This document shows, one piece after another, positions 32,996-45,728 of a DNA stretch of 64,000 nt (its first letter is position 1; each line of letters begins with the position of its first letter). The notes beneath the pieces were generated by a model. The model saw only the letters and a list, made by a program, of their open reading frames with translations, was not told the origin of the DNA and made no database searches. Origin of the DNA: Dichomitus squalens LYAD-421 SS1 (lineage: Eukaryota; Basidiomycota; Agaricomycetes; Polyporales; Polyporaceae); assembly GCF_000275845.1 (NCBI RefSeq), contig NW_006766903.1, positions 243,500-307,499 on the forward strand, written 5' to 3'. The position numbers and the translations under genes were made by a program.

Positions 32996-34961
32996 TCAGG
33001 TTGTTCTTCGTAGACGGTACATCAAGGAACATGTCATTGGGACCACCATCATGGACTTGCATATCATCACATTCAACATTCTCAAAGAGCCAACAGATGT
33101 ATTTGAATCTCACCGTAAAGTCCGGTTTGGGGAAGGCTCCCTCCAGACGGAACTCCATGTGTCGCAGGAGAGTAGCGATGATTGTACCTATCTGTAGGTA
33201 AGCAAACTAGGGCATATGAGCTGTTATCGTTCCTTCAATATGGATGAATAGTGTTCAGCGTACCTGTTCGCCAATGCAGCGATGTTTCCCAGCGCCGAAT
33301 GGTAAGTACGGGGACGAAGTGCCCTTGCTAACTAGCCCGAAGCCGAAGTCGATCTTGTCAGTCTCGTCGTACTTTTTCCTGGCTGCAGAGGCCATTCCTT
33401 CCTCGTCGTGCCACCTGTATGGGTCCCATCGCTCGGGATCTACCCAAATAGTTGGGTCTAGCTGGCTGACCATCGGTGATGCCAGAACAATATCTCCCTT
33501 GGGAACAACGAAGGCGGTGGCTGTGGAATCCAAGGTTGCTATTGACGGGGAAGCAAGGGTCGCAGGGACTGGGATGCTGGAACGCGCTTTCCTCATGATG
33601 CTATGAATAGGAGGATGGAGGCGGAGGGTCTCGCGGATCACCGAATCTAACACTGTCAGCTTACGGAGATCCTCATAACGTAGGGCACCGAGAAATCCCT
33701 CCGACCCGCCACAATGTTCTACTTGCTCCTGATATAGTGCCTCCCTATTGATGTAATATGAGCCTTATTCTTATGTGCTCTGGATCTCAGGAAAGTGAAA
33801 GACATACTGGATATCGAGACACTGTGCTATATGTAGCATAGACCAGGACAGCGAAGACGCGCTTGTATGTTGTCCAGCCATGAGAACCGCTATCATGAGA
33901 TGGGCAATCTCCTGATCAGGAACACATGTGCCATCGCGGTACTGCTGCTGCATGAGATCTGTGATGATATCTTGATGGTCCTCCTGTATGTAGTTCAGCG
34001 CCTGCAGAGTGATAATGGCACCGTTGACTCACCAGATTGCCGTGTGAGCGACGTTCGTGTATGAGCTGTTGGTAAAACCTGCTCATTCTGGCATGTGCCG
34101 CATCTCTCCTCCAGTAGCTGGGAAGGGGTAAGCCCGGAATGATCCAGTGTAACGGGGTAAATCCATGGTCGAGGTCCACGAGAGTTTGCGCGTAGTCCTT
34201 TGTCAGGCTATCTCGGACTCGGACCCCTTGCAGGCTATGTGATGCCGTAAGAAGAGTGATCTCTGAGAAGGTCTTGGGAACAGAGAGCGTGAGCCATTCA
34301 TGGCAAGCACTACCGCTTGATGGTAGTTCGGCCGTGATGTACCCTTTGACCTCATCCGCAATCGTATGGACGTAAGACGCGAGCTTTTGAGCGGTGAAGG
34401 AAGCTTTGAAAAACTTCTTTTGCTCCATGAGCTTGTCGTTTGGGCAGTCGTAGATGACGCCAGTACCGAATACAGGTGTTGTCAATGGCTACCAGGATGA
34501 CGATCAGAGCCCTCTCCTACATAAGACAATTGTGATGTAGACGTACAGCATAAAAATCCTCTGCCACGAATGTGGTGTGCTTTCCGCCAAGTACGAAGTC
34601 ATTCCCTCGCTCACCAAGGGCAACTGTGATACGCTTCCCCAGAAGAATGAAGGTGAAGCAATTTCCATACTATCCACATGTTGGACACAGATAGAATGAT
34701 AAAATATTGCCACACATACCCGTTCCCTGCAGGTACGGAAGAATCCAACTGGGTCTTTTCCATAAGATATTGTAGAGCCAAGGAAAGGTATCCAATGCCA
34801 GACGACGGGAGGTTGGGACCTATTGAGTGAAAGCTTTGTATTGACATGAGCATCGATGGAGAACCCTCTCAGCAAGGTGGGCTTACGAGTTGACGGCATA
34901 TATTGATTACGATGATGGCTATACAGACGTTGACAGCGGAGAGGATAAAGGATACCAGCAT
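32996..34961 (-). CDS. CYP51-like sterol 14-demethylase paralog, 525 aa
   Basis: There are eight exons on the minus strand: 34961-34887, 34833-34720, 34669-34547, 34488-34033, 33983-33808, 33744-33264, 33206-33114 and 33055-32996. The introns are 49-63 nt and the sum of 1578 nt is in phase. The N-terminal anchor [20 protein letters not shown] is followed by [18 protein letters not shown]. The CYP51 substrate-site block is [20 protein letters not shown]. Further marks are the I-helix [10 protein letters not shown], ExxR in [16 protein letters not shown], and the heme loop [13 protein letters not shown] with Cys about 471, then [13 protein letters not shown]51 removes the 14-alpha-methyl group of lanosterol or eburicol at the ER in ergosterol synthesis. 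This copy departs from usual CYP51 text in places (for example [11 protein letters not shown]), so it may be a duplicated enzyme rather than the housekeeping one; the name is by resemblance. Confidence 0.88.
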
Positions 34962-36199
34962 GGTGTAATGTTGTGTTGGGTGTAGAGATTGGGGGAAACA
35001 CACAGGGGTTTGCAGGCACCTATAATGGAGGAAGACTGAGAAGAACAACGTGGAATCATCAACGGGCAGAAACCCGACCGACCTCTTCGTATCGATGCCA
35101 CAACTCAGAACCTCGCGAGGTCTGAGCGCATCATTGTAGCTGATGAAGCTCAACACACTGCTTTCAGACAGTGACAAACATTAGTGGAAAACAGCGCGCA
35201 AACGCTTGGGGCTCCTATCATCATCGCAATACGGACACCACATGCTCTGTGCACAATCACAACTGTCATCCGGCACCGCTTGAGCGTAAGTCTTCTGTAC
35301 AGCAATACCGTACCTCGGCAGTTATCTACTCCATAGGTCCACGTTATTATTGGCATGATTGGTGAGTAGTGGCCGACTATCTCACGATGCACGATGCAAC
35401 GGGCACTGCCACTAGAAGATAGCAGCCGGTGCATTGTCGTACAAGAACTGATCTGAAAAGGATGTTCCGATAAAGGCATCAGTCAAGACGGGATTCGACT
35501 TCAATCAGGTCACTGAAATAGAGGATACACGATATTCTTTGACTATCGCGCACTATGAGAGAGTCAGTTTGTGTGGGTCTGCCCCCAGCGTGCATTGCCC
35601 TAAATTCAGAACGTAACATTCTGGGAAGGGGCGTTGCAGACTGCTTCCTGGTCTCAGGCATCTGACATTCGCATACATACATACAACGTACATATATGCA
35701 CTATACGGGGCCCATCTTACACGGCGGAACTCCAAAACTCGTTTACCAGCAGCATTTATTCCAGCATTATCGTGCGTAGTTTACCTTCTAGAGACGAAGA
35801 GGTTTGGCAGGTCGGTGTGTAGCGCTTCCGAAAGCATCCGAGAGAAGCAGCGGGACAGGGACCCGCCTCATGGACTTATTAATCTCCAGAAGACTCCCAG
35901 TTTCCAACGACCGCATGTAGCTGTCCGGCGTGCTTCAGGGGCGCCGGGAAACTTTCTCATGCAAAACGGCTTGAGGTATTAGGTTGAAAGACATGCATCG
36001 CCATGAGAAGCAAGTGCTAATAGTGCGCACTCCATGGCGCTTCGGCCTCATCACATCGTCGCTTCTTCAACATTTTCCCGCTTCGGGCGCACTGCGCGGT
36101 TCAATCATCGATGAGCGCGCGGCCGGCACACACCTTTGGTACTGCGGCCGAAATGCTCCTAGGCGCAACAATTTCAACATATATTCAACGCAAACAAGT
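34962..36199. other. Upstream region of the CYP51-like gene; no other gene seen
   Basis: The minus-strand leader next to the ATG is pyrimidine-rich, with a TATA-like ATTATAG about 65-70 nt upstream. The remaining frames are short and unconserved. Confidence 0.45.
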
Positions 36200-36816
36200 C
36201 AGTACCACTTACTCGGCAAACTCTTGCCAAGGTTGGGTGTTCTGCTGACAGCGAACAAGATTCAGTAGTCAGTGATGGCGTTGGAAAGCAATGGAACATG
36301 ATGCGAACACCTTCATGTAAGCACAGGATCGCCTTCATCGTACGGAACCTCGGAACCATGGTGCACTGTCATCGGACAAACAGCGTGAGTGATAGGAAGG
36401 ATAACCATACCTCGCGTAGCAAGATGGGCTGTGGCAGAGTGCTCACCCATGAAGATGATGTATCGTTAGGTAGCGGCCACCGCTGCCGTTGCTGTCCGGC
36501 TCCACTCGCGGCGGGGAGCCTGGCACGAGGTATCATCGAATAGTGCCGACGCGCGCTTGTATTGACCACTCAGGCCGAACATCTCGTCCCTGTCCCAGAG
36601 CAGGAACATCAGGGGGAAGAGCTGCAGTGGCATCGCATCATTCTGTTCCTGATTCTTCGAGAGCGACGGGAAGCAAGGGTGATTGTTAACGACGATGACT
36701 TCGATCAGTTCCTCGCCGGACGAGAGCGACTCGTGGATGAAGTCTGTTCCGCGGTAGTGCAGATCATGGGCGCGATTGCGATGTTCCACGACGGATTGGA
36801 AGCAGACGGGACTCAT
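36200..36816 (-). pseudogene. Carboxylesterase relic 2 (exon 6-7 part)
   Basis: On the minus strand it reads GTDFIHESLSSGEELIEVIV, then FGLSGQYKRASALFDD, SCQAPRREWSRTATA. It continues, after a break, into a stretch matching the DNA around the His-containing exon of the intact gene (GTTCCGAGGTTCCGTACG at ~36340). Frames shift repeatedly and the Ser exon is absent. It is inverted relative to the intact gene. Confidence 0.75.
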
Positions 36817-39499
36817 TCATGCTTCGCAGAGAGCGCGCACCCCCATTCCCGCAGCGTGCCTGTCCGCTGTCGAGATGCGTACTCGCCTCTGATTCTTCCC
36901 CGTCGAGGCGCACGAGCGCATGTCGCTGGACCCGACAAGCGGGGAAGCTGTCTCCTTTGTCCTGCTCGCAGAAACGCATCCCACGAACGCCTTGCCTCCT
37001 GCCGCGCTCGGCTTGGGCGATGCAGAAGCGCATGCAGCCAGATGAGGCATCGGTGGAGATCCGCTGCGTGCGCAGGCTCTCAGGGCGATGTACAAGCGCC
37101 TCAGGAACCGTCCTATCTCGGTTGTCAGCGGGGCCACGGAGCTGCTGGGGATTTGGGGCGACCACCGCCCACTCTCCATACTAAGGCAATGCACGATACA
37201 ATTGCCTTCCGCAAAATACATCGAAGGGCTCTCCTCAGTGCAAATTCCTGAGGTGGTTCTGCCTTGCGCGTGGCGTTCCGTTCAGCGCGACCTGGCAGCA
37301 GTGCTGCGCCAGAAGCTCAGGACGGAGCACAAGATGGGGCCATCGAAGAATGGAGAACGTACCGCAGGACTCGGTCCTCACTACACGCCTCTCAGTCACG
37401 TTCGTGCCGTTTCCGGAACGCTCGTGTAGGGCCAGACGCGCGCCGTCCAGTACAACCTGATAAGAGTGCTGCGCCGGATCCTGATAACCCTCTGCAGACA
37501 GTGCGAGATATGTGACACATTGGAATCAAGGGCTTACAAACAGCCGCAGAAGATGGAGACATGTCCGCGACTTCCAGTCGGCCCGAGATGCTTGACGTCG
37601 CAACCTGGCTTCGCGATGAAAGAGCGATACGCCTCCCAGCCTTCTGCTAGCTCCTGGACGCTGAAAGTGCAATGTTTGCTAATTTTAATTACGATCTTGT
37701 AACGGACAAAAACCTTACCTCTCAGACATGCATCGCCGCTGGAGTCGAGACCGGTAGAAGAACCCTGACCGTTGGCGCCTGAGGAATGTGATTCGGAGAG
37801 CAAGAGGCACCCAGGCATGCCCGTACTTTCTTGGACAGAAAGTTCGAACTGCGACAGGCTGCGATGGGGCGGTTGCACATGTCTGTTCTGCTTCGGCTAC
37901 CTGGATGATACCCTCAGCCGCCTCCGGAGAAACCCCACGTAAAGCCGCGGGAATGGCGATGGACTGAAATACAACAGCCACTTCAAGGACATGTCGGAGC
38001 GCGGAGCGGGACTCTGCTCCCACATCAAATCGTAACTGAGGCCTTGGCGGAGCGCAGACTACCAAAGCAAGGCTAGCTTCGATGGCGGACGCAGAGCGGA
38101 AGAAGCCAGGACGGGGAAGCGAGCAGGGAGGTGGTTGGGAGCACTGCATCAAACCCACTGCTGAGCATCAGATAGGCGTTTTTGCTGACGATTAGGGGGG
38201 GTTGGGCTACATCGGGCGCGCGAAAACGAACGTGCTATCGAGAATGGTGATGCAATGCTCCCACCCAAAGATGACGGAAGCTTCATTGACGTAGAACAAG
38301 CTGCACACGAAGGTTGCAAGGCGCGACCGCCCCAATAGCACGCACCTGCAACGCGTCTAGGACTTGATTCGGGATTAAGGAGGGCGACTACTGACACACC
38401 ATAAGCGACATTTCTCCGCGTTCACATCCGAAGTCGTCTTCTGCCCAAAGACCTCGGTCAGGGTTCAAGTGATATTGCGACAGGCACGGGAATGCGTTTC
38501 GCACATCGAGATCAAATATATCGTGAGCAGCGACAGCAAAGATCAAGTTCTCAGAATCGAGCGAGCGAACAGCAAAAACCCATTTGCGACAAGCGCCGAC
38601 GTCTGGGGACGGGACGTCCGAAGGTACTCGTACATCACGACCACTGATAGAAGCGACAAGCGGACATGTGTTACAGTGGTCGACATTGATAGGAGCAAGG
38701 CGAAGGCGAAGCACGCACCAGAATTTTGAGAGTCCGTCGTACAGGACGCGAAGCTTGGAGTCACGGTAGATGAGTCGTACGGGCACATGTCCACACCGCA
38801 GCCGACTAAGAAGATGATAGAGAAGATACGCACTGCCTCAATAGTCCCTAATCCAGGGTCACTTCATACGGGAATTGCGAGCGACACCAGAGGGAGAATG
38901 CGATCGATAGAGATGGTGTGAGACACGTAGCAATGGCGCGCTCGTCAACAAATGCACTGCACGCCGTTCGTGGAGAGTTTGAGACTAGGTCCGGAGCAAG
39001 GAGGCAAGGTGACGTGGAACGAGGGCAAGTGCGAATTGAGTTACGGAAGCAGCCAAGCGGGGGACGAGCGGCGATTGTGCCGTCAGGAGAAGTCAGAAGA
39101 GTAAAGAATGAGAAGATGATAGAACGCAACACCTGCCACCGTAGAAGGTCAGACATACAGCGTACCCGTTGGAGGATGGCGAAGGATGTCCAGAGAAAGA
39201 CGGAGGAGAGGCGGGTACGGCCAGGACGACATCAAGCGCTGGCTTGCCCCGTGGGAACTTCTCAGAAAACGGATGACATGATACTCACGTGATACGCATG
39301 GCGCAGTATGAACTTCGGGTCCGCGTTCGCGATCATTCGGCGGCCGTGGGTTGAACATCTCGCTTTCCCGTCGCGCATGATCTGCCCTAGGGCGCACTTG
39401 CCTAGGTATACGCGTGAGATGTGGTGCTTCTCTGCTTCGTCCTCGGTCTTTGACTTCAGGGACTGTATATGTTAGCGCAAATCATCGCGAGGGGCCTCT
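36817..39499. other. Gene-poor stretch, no supported gene
   Basis: There are several 100-130 codon frames on both strands (for example 37715-38158 and 38388-38786, minus). None has a recognisable motif or a consistent splice model. The second one could hide part of an unknown gene. Confidence 0.4.
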
Positions 39500-40010
39500 C
39501 GAATCCCGCAAGACACGCCGGATGCCGATCAGCTAGGAAATTTGCATGTCGGGCTTAAGGGACATCTTGTAGGGCTTTTTTGGCTGCAGAAACACAACAC
39601 CGCTTTTGGAGTTGATTGTACTAAGGTATGGTTCTACTTCGTGTTGAGAACGAGATCCTCACTGATTATTCATCTCCATCTCTATCGATCACGGTTCTCC
39701 GAAAGCAGAAATCTAGCGCCATATCCATAGTGCAGTTGTATGTGTACTCTAGCTTGGCGGAATACGGATTTAGAGGTGAAGTGAGCACCTTCTCTTCTCT
39801 CGCCTATTGTGTGCTAAGTGCGTTCTGGTAGATGATAGAGTCAGCTTCTGCTGGAAGTAATCCTCGACTCCTGGAGAAGTCTAAGACCTTTTCATGTGCA
39901 ACGCGACGGCATGCTCGGATGTGATGTCGGAATCCAAGTCTAGGTGCGTATCTGAAACGCCATAACGTCTGATCTTGTATTGTTCTGGAAGACCGTCGCT
40001 TCAATTTCCC
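39500..40010 (+). pseudogene. Carboxylesterase relic 3 (exons 4-6)
   Basis: HVGLKGHLVGLFWLQKHNTA (39545-39605) matches [20 protein letters not shown] of the intact gene. Next come a block with SAISIVQLYVYSSLAEYGF (~39710-39770), where the GQSAG elbow is lost, and a remnant of IFESGSAGS (MIESASAGS, ~39834). An intron-like GGTATGG after ACTAAG is conserved at 39621. Confidence 0.75.
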
Positions 40011-40642
40011 CTTTGGCTTTTGTTTGAACCCTTGTCGTTGTTTGAGTGGGTGGCCTGATTCTCGAACTTTCCCACAGGCTCATTCACGATCGAGAAAAAG
40101 GCAATTCAGTGAATCTTTGTTGCTGAACACCCCTTCGCCCCGACGTGCCCAACGTTGAGCAGATAGTGTTTGTGTTCGACGGTGTAGTGACTTTCATACT
40201 CGCTTCATTATCAAGGTTAGAATAGGTCTACGTAGTGAACGCTGACATTGCAGTGTATCAGATACCTTGGCTCTTCTCGTCCCATGAAGCTAGATATATA
40301 CTCAAACCATCTATGTTTAGTCGCAATCCACTCCGACCCGGACGTGGTAAATCGCTGCTTCTCCTATGTCTACTTGATACTCGACGCCCCACTGGTATTA
40401 TACACGCTCGCACCGCTAGAAGGTTGAATTGAGACAAGCGGATGCCTGGTTTTCCTAATAGGTCGTCTCCGCTTACGACCTCGACATGAAACCCCTTCGC
40501 TTGGGGCTAGATTGTACGTCTTGTGACCGAGCCATGATAGATGGAGATAGAATCTATTCCCCTCGAACATTCCTCTCCATACCAACTACTACATTGGTGC
40601 ATATCTACCCATACCAGGCTTCAACTCCCTTCAGATGAATGG
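40011..40642. other. Intergenic, no gene seen
   Basis: Short AT-richer frames only, no motif. Confidence 0.4.
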
Positions 40643-41768
40643 CTAACTAATATTATGCACCGAGGTCTCCCGAGAGCCGTTCTTGTCAAGGCTGTGAGAC
40701 TCGTAGGTCAGTGGCCCAAGCACCACCCGAGTGGAACTGCCGGCGGACTCCGGTTCCGCACTGTCCCAGCTCGTTCCCGTGCACCAAATTGTAGCGAGGA
40801 GCACGCAGACGATCTCCAAGTAGCCATTGGCGAAGAATACTTCCGCTCCGTGGAAAAGATTGGGGTCGCGGAAGGCGAGAATGATGAGAATGGTGTTCAT
40901 GATGACAGGGCCGACGAAGTTGAAGGATGCAATCCAGAACAGGTTGCGGAGGCAGTTGGAGTACGACCCTATAAGATTCAAGCATCTCCGATGAGTTGCT
41001 ACTCGAGATTTTAAGTAAGTGAGCCACATACTGGATCCGTCTGGTCCTATGGTGCTAAGCACACCTGTCGACGATTTACGGAACACGCGGGCTCGCTTCA
41101 GCCGGAGGAGAAAGAGCATGGATGCATATCTGTGTCGGGAGTATTAATGTTAATGCAAAACATCGGAATAATGATAATCAAAGCAATCTTACGTATCACA
41201 GAAGAGCTCAAGAGCCCATTCGACTTTGGGGTACGGGAGAACCCAAGTGATTTGCCACAACTCAAAAGCACTCTCTGCGTCGTCAATGCCAGCTATTGTC
41301 TTCCACCAGATCAGGCCTGCCATCACGCAACGCGCGAGCAGTCCGAGAAGGAATGGAACATAGACGAGGACGAGTCTTATCTTGCTGAGAGTGCGCGGAG
41401 GATAGACGGCAAGAAGTCGGATGAACAGGACAACTGAGACGGTGAGGGGGATGAGGAAATTGAGGATACTGCATGCAAGGACGATCCTGGGATGAATGAC
41501 TTGTCCTAGAATTGCTGCACGCTGCTTCGCATAAGCGCAGGGACACGCTCACGAAAGGCTCACTCACCAAAAATGAGATTGCCAGACCACCGAAGGCGAA
41601 TCCCATTGATAGAGCGCATACATTGGCGATGAATACCGGAGACTTCCACATTTTAGACCGCGAAACAAACAGATGGATGGTGATCGGAATGAGAATGCCG
41701 GTGCACAAAGTCATGAGGACCAAGTCCCCAATAACTTCGGCGAACAATGCTTCGGCAGACTGATCCAT
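40643..41768 (-). CDS. Predicted seven-TM membrane protein A, 317 aa
   Basis: There are four exons on the minus strand: 41768-41568, 41521-41193, 41129-41032 and 40968-40643. The introns are 46, 63 and 63 nt and the sum of 954 nt is in phase. Seven hydrophobic stretches can be read, starting with LVLMTLCTGILIPITIHLFV, SMGFAFGGLAISFL, FLIPLTVSVVLFIRLLAVYP and FLLGLLARCVMAGLIWW. The last three include NFVGPVIMNTILIILAF and LEIVCVLLATIWCTG. The C-terminal tail is polar. It resembles fungal receptor-like 7-TM proteins in topology only, and I cannot name the family. A near-identical inverted copy begins at 63194. Confidence 0.8.
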
Positions 41769-43043
41769 CTGAGGTCCAGACGTTGCTATGGCGGTAAATA
41801 TCGAGTTCGAACTTAGTGTGGAGGACGAAGCAAGTAGTCGAAGCGCTTGGCCTGACTCTGAGCTGAGCTGACTGTGGTTCTTGTAGTCGATTGGGCGTCT
41901 GAAAGAAAGGGCCCGAGTGTCATTAGCCCCCGCTGTTCAGCGACTCCTCCAACAACAGAGTTCCCTAATCCGAGAGACTGGCGGGGGATTCAGACGCTGG
42001 TCCTCCACCTTTCCATCGTCTGGATGGCGTGGAATCACATTAGGTTTGTTGATGAAGCACACGGGGCTCCTCGATGCCATCTGTGGTGCACCCTTATCTT
42101 GGCGGTGATTCATTACTGTTTTACACTGATACCTTGCTGATAATCAAGCAGAGCTTAACCCACATGACATACGTCGGCCTTCGCAATCCCATAGTCCCAG
42201 CGCCCATCATGAGTTACAACAGATGTGAACATTAGCGTCGTGTTCCTGCGCTGAGGGGTTTGCTCGGATCAAACGGAAACCCCCACTGGACCCAGTCATG
42301 CCACCCTGAGGTCATTGCTCGACTCTATCCCACCGCCGGAAGCGCTTTTGAACAGCAGGAATCTGCGTTGAGAGCATCCCTTGCAAGAGATCGGATGTTC
42401 TGTAACTCGAAAATCCGCGCAGCCATGACGAGCTTGTCCCAGAACTTGGAGGCGGCCGGAGCGCGGTATTGCGGGCCTTGCAGAAAGCTGCCACTGACCC
42501 ACGCACACGGGTGTTATTCCACAGCCAGGGTCAACACGTCTTCCACAAGTGGTACATCCACATAGGTATTCCTCACAATATACCACCACTGCAAAGGTTC
42601 ACGAGCTCATGACAATTTGTTGTAAGACACCCTACTGGGCCCCTCAATGCCCGGGAAGCGTGATATGAAAGATAGCATCAAGCCACAATGGGCAATGAGG
42701 GCGGTTCCTGGGCGCTGGAAGCAACGTCTTCGAGAGATTGCTGGATCACCAGGTATGCTGAGATGCGAAGTTGTTCGACGGATCCTATGCGATTCTCACT
42801 GTGCGATGACCGCTACGACGTGCTGAGTGGACCATTTATATGGCGTAACATGGAAAGAGAATTGAAATGAAGGTCTGGGATGTGTGAGAAAGCGAGCGAG
42901 AGGGAATCATGCTCAGAGGATAAGAAGCGTCAAAATTGTAAACTAGACTTGCTACCTCGTTATCAGGTTAGGCACCGTCGTGCGGGAATATGTACGCAGC
43001 AATACTACTCTGGAATAAATAAGGGCTAAATCCATTTAGATGA
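41769..43043. other. Intergenic, no gene seen
   Basis: Short frames without motif; the left end is the promoter side of the seven-TM gene. Confidence 0.4.
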
Positions 43044-43700
43044 CTATGTGGTCCACGTCTCAAAGTTCAGCGACGTGTCTCCGAACACAAGTGTCGCGGC
43101 ATCGCCTCCACACTTCCAGGACATCTCCAGACTTTGCATGCCCACAGCAGCGGAGGTCTTTATCATGTATATGATGCGCATAGCCAAGATGCACACCGCG
43201 ATTCGGGCTGAATAGAATATATATCGAGCTGTGGAGGGACGTTGTGAACCCCTAATCAGAACATACTGGTCCGCGGTCACTTAGTATAACATACTGACCT
43301 TTGGGGACATTCATTTCAGCCGGACGTATGGAATCGTTGTGATCGCTGGAGGCTAGGATTTCTGTACCCCTGTCAAGTATTTATCAGCATGGGTCCATGC
43401 ATGATACCACTAGACATACATGTGGTACATGCCGTTCGACAACCTGGCAAGAGGAGTGCTAGAGTCATGCGACGCAACATTGGCATTCCGTAGGACGTAC
43501 TCTGGGTCATCAGAAAGCCCCATGTGAGCAAGCAGAGGAGGACCGTATTCCTTGCGGCATAGCTCCAAAGAAAGGGACTGGGATTGAGGGACCATGCAGG
43601 CTCTGAATAGGACGATAGCCACGGGAATGAGGAAGCAAAGGCTCTGGATCGCCATCTGGCCTGTTGCAAAACTATGTGAGTGGCTTCTTTGATCATTGCT
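43044..43700 (-). CDS. C-terminal exons of an unrecognised membrane protein (family X, copy 1)
   Basis: A hydrophobic exon (about 43655-43405: LCFLIPVAIVLFRACM, then YGPPLLAHMGLSDDPEYVLR) is followed by a last exon. That exon runs from about 43210 (VCILAMRIIYMI), through VGMQSLEMSWKCGGDAATLV, to LNFETWTT and a stop at 43044-43046. The ending is shared with a minus-strand frame at 54956 (GM.TLE..W...DAA.LVFGD..L..ETW). The start and upstream exons were not resolved (possibly up to about 44.6 kb), so the model is partial. Confidence 0.35.
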
Positions 43701-45650
43701 AGAGACTTACATGCAAGTTAGAAAGAGGTGAGAATGAGGGCACCGTACCCGCTCAGACAACGATGAAATCAGTATTACCAGTTGTAGTGCGCCTTCAGTG
43801 TCCCACAAGATGTATCGAGGATGCAGTTTCTGTATTTGTTGGATGGGGCTTTAGATACTGTTCTTGAACCCGGCACAGCCGATCGAGGGTGAGCGGGAAT
43901 GTGGGCGAGCTTCTCGCGGCTTGAGAAACCGACTCAAGACGTGAGGCGTTACGCTCATGAACACAATCGGAGTAGAGTCTTGACACCATTCCAGCGTCAA
44001 GGTAGTCGGGGTTACTAGAAGCCGTAGCGTCATCCATGATTGGGGCGCCCAAGAACTGCAGCTACGCAGGTGCCCAAAAACCTGACCGCGCCGGTTCCAG
44101 ATGCTGTCATATATCAAAGCGGGTGGCACCGTGCTTTCCATGCGGCCTTTGCGAGGTTATGTGCGTAGCCCGGGGTGACATACAAGCACAGACGAATGAC
44201 ACGCCTGGCCTCAACGCGATCGTCCTCCTCTCGCAAATTGCAGGATTTTCGACATCACAACCGCGCACACACTCGTCATGATATCATCAATAACAATTTC
44301 CCAAGCGCTTTGGACTAGATATCTATGCCTCTCGAATACCACGACGTGACTACAAGCAACGATCTTCGGGACGTCAATCGACTTCCTCAGGCACGTGCAG
44401 CACTTGGTTGTCCTCGGAAGTATTGAGCCCGCAGAGCGCCATGTGCATGTTCTTTCGAACATCCTCGCATCTGGAGTCGTGCCTTCTGGATTATGCGGAG
44501 GAAGTTCAAACTCACGAAGGCCATTCTGATTACTATATGCGCTCTTTTTAATGCACCGCCCCCTCGCATAGGTGTCCGGGGTCTGCTCAATCGAGCGCAC
44601 GTAGCATCGAGAATATCGTGATGCTCAGCTGCGCTTCATCAGGAAGGTGACAACTGAAGCCATGTCTCCAGATACCGTGCACCAGTATATAGCGCCCACA
44701 GGAAACACTTCTGTGAAGTCTGTGAAGATGGCGGCCGCCGTGTGCCAGATGGCAAGTATAGAGCGTTGATATGTTACGGCACTGCTATTCGCCACGGCCT
44801 ACCGGACAAGTCTTCTCGGGTACGAACATATCGCGCTGTTCTCAGCGCGAATGGCACTCCATATATCGACCCCCTGAGAGGTCTTACTGTTGTCGTAATT
44901 AGAAGATTAATCTCTGTTGTCTCTCCGTCGTCCCGCAACGGCGGTGACCTTACAATCGAAGTAGAACGTGATCAAGCGACCCTCTCCAGATCCAGGATCC
45001 AGAATTCATACTGCTAAGGCTCCTTCAAAGTATTACGGATTTGATTCCCTTGCAAAGCCTTAGGTTAATATGTTCCGCTATTGAGGTACTATGGATCATG
45101 TGGTGCACTCGATCCTCGTTGAAGGCTCTCGCACATACTGTCAACGCTGTGTGATTCTGCTTGCATGTTTCGGGACATGCAGACCTTGAGAGACAATGGC
45201 ATGGCGACGATCTATCTAGCGAGGAACATCTTGTGGGCCATATGCTACCCACAGGAAGCACTTCGGCGGTGCGACGGTCTAGGAGAATAAGGGCGAGGTG
45301 TCTCGTAAGTAAACCACTGTTAGCCTGAGACATGGCTCCCCTTCCATCATCCAAGTTCAAGCGTGCTGCGCAGGAATCAGTTCTGTAGCACTCCATCTGA
45401 CGATATAGAATCGCGTGGCGCACGTCAGCGGTCCAAAAACCATGCGAGGTGAGGCGGCGTAATCGAGCCAGAGGACTGCCCGGGAACGGGAAAGCAGACT
45501 CCTTCTAGTTGATTCTCCTGTATCAGAATCGTTGGAGGTTCTGAAATGTTCCCTGCCAGTTTCGGCGTGCATCAGAGGGATACGGCACCTAGCATGCTAG
45601 AAGGCGTCTCTAAGCCCGACTCGGCGTTGCCGTGGGAAGGCTAGTAAATT
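43701..45650. other. Unresolved region upstream of family-X exons and of P450-1
   Basis: Minus-strand frames at 43795-44600 may contain more exons of family X, but no splice model held together. 44650-45650 shows nothing recognisable. Confidence 0.35.
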
Positions 45651-45652
45651 CA

Positions 45653-45660
45653 TATATAAA
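45653..45660 (+). promoter_or_regulatory. TATA box of P450-1
   Basis: TATATAAA, about 70 nt before the ATG at 45729, in a locally AT-rich stretch. Confidence 0.5.
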
Positions 45661-45728
45661 TATAAGTACATATATACATGTGCGGAGCTTAGTAACACGA
45701 CTCCTCTCCCTTGATGCCTGTCTGAGTA

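Noticed and set aside
37715..38786. Two minus-strand frames (147 and 132 codons) as genes
   Set aside because: No conserved motif, and no splice model joins them in phase.
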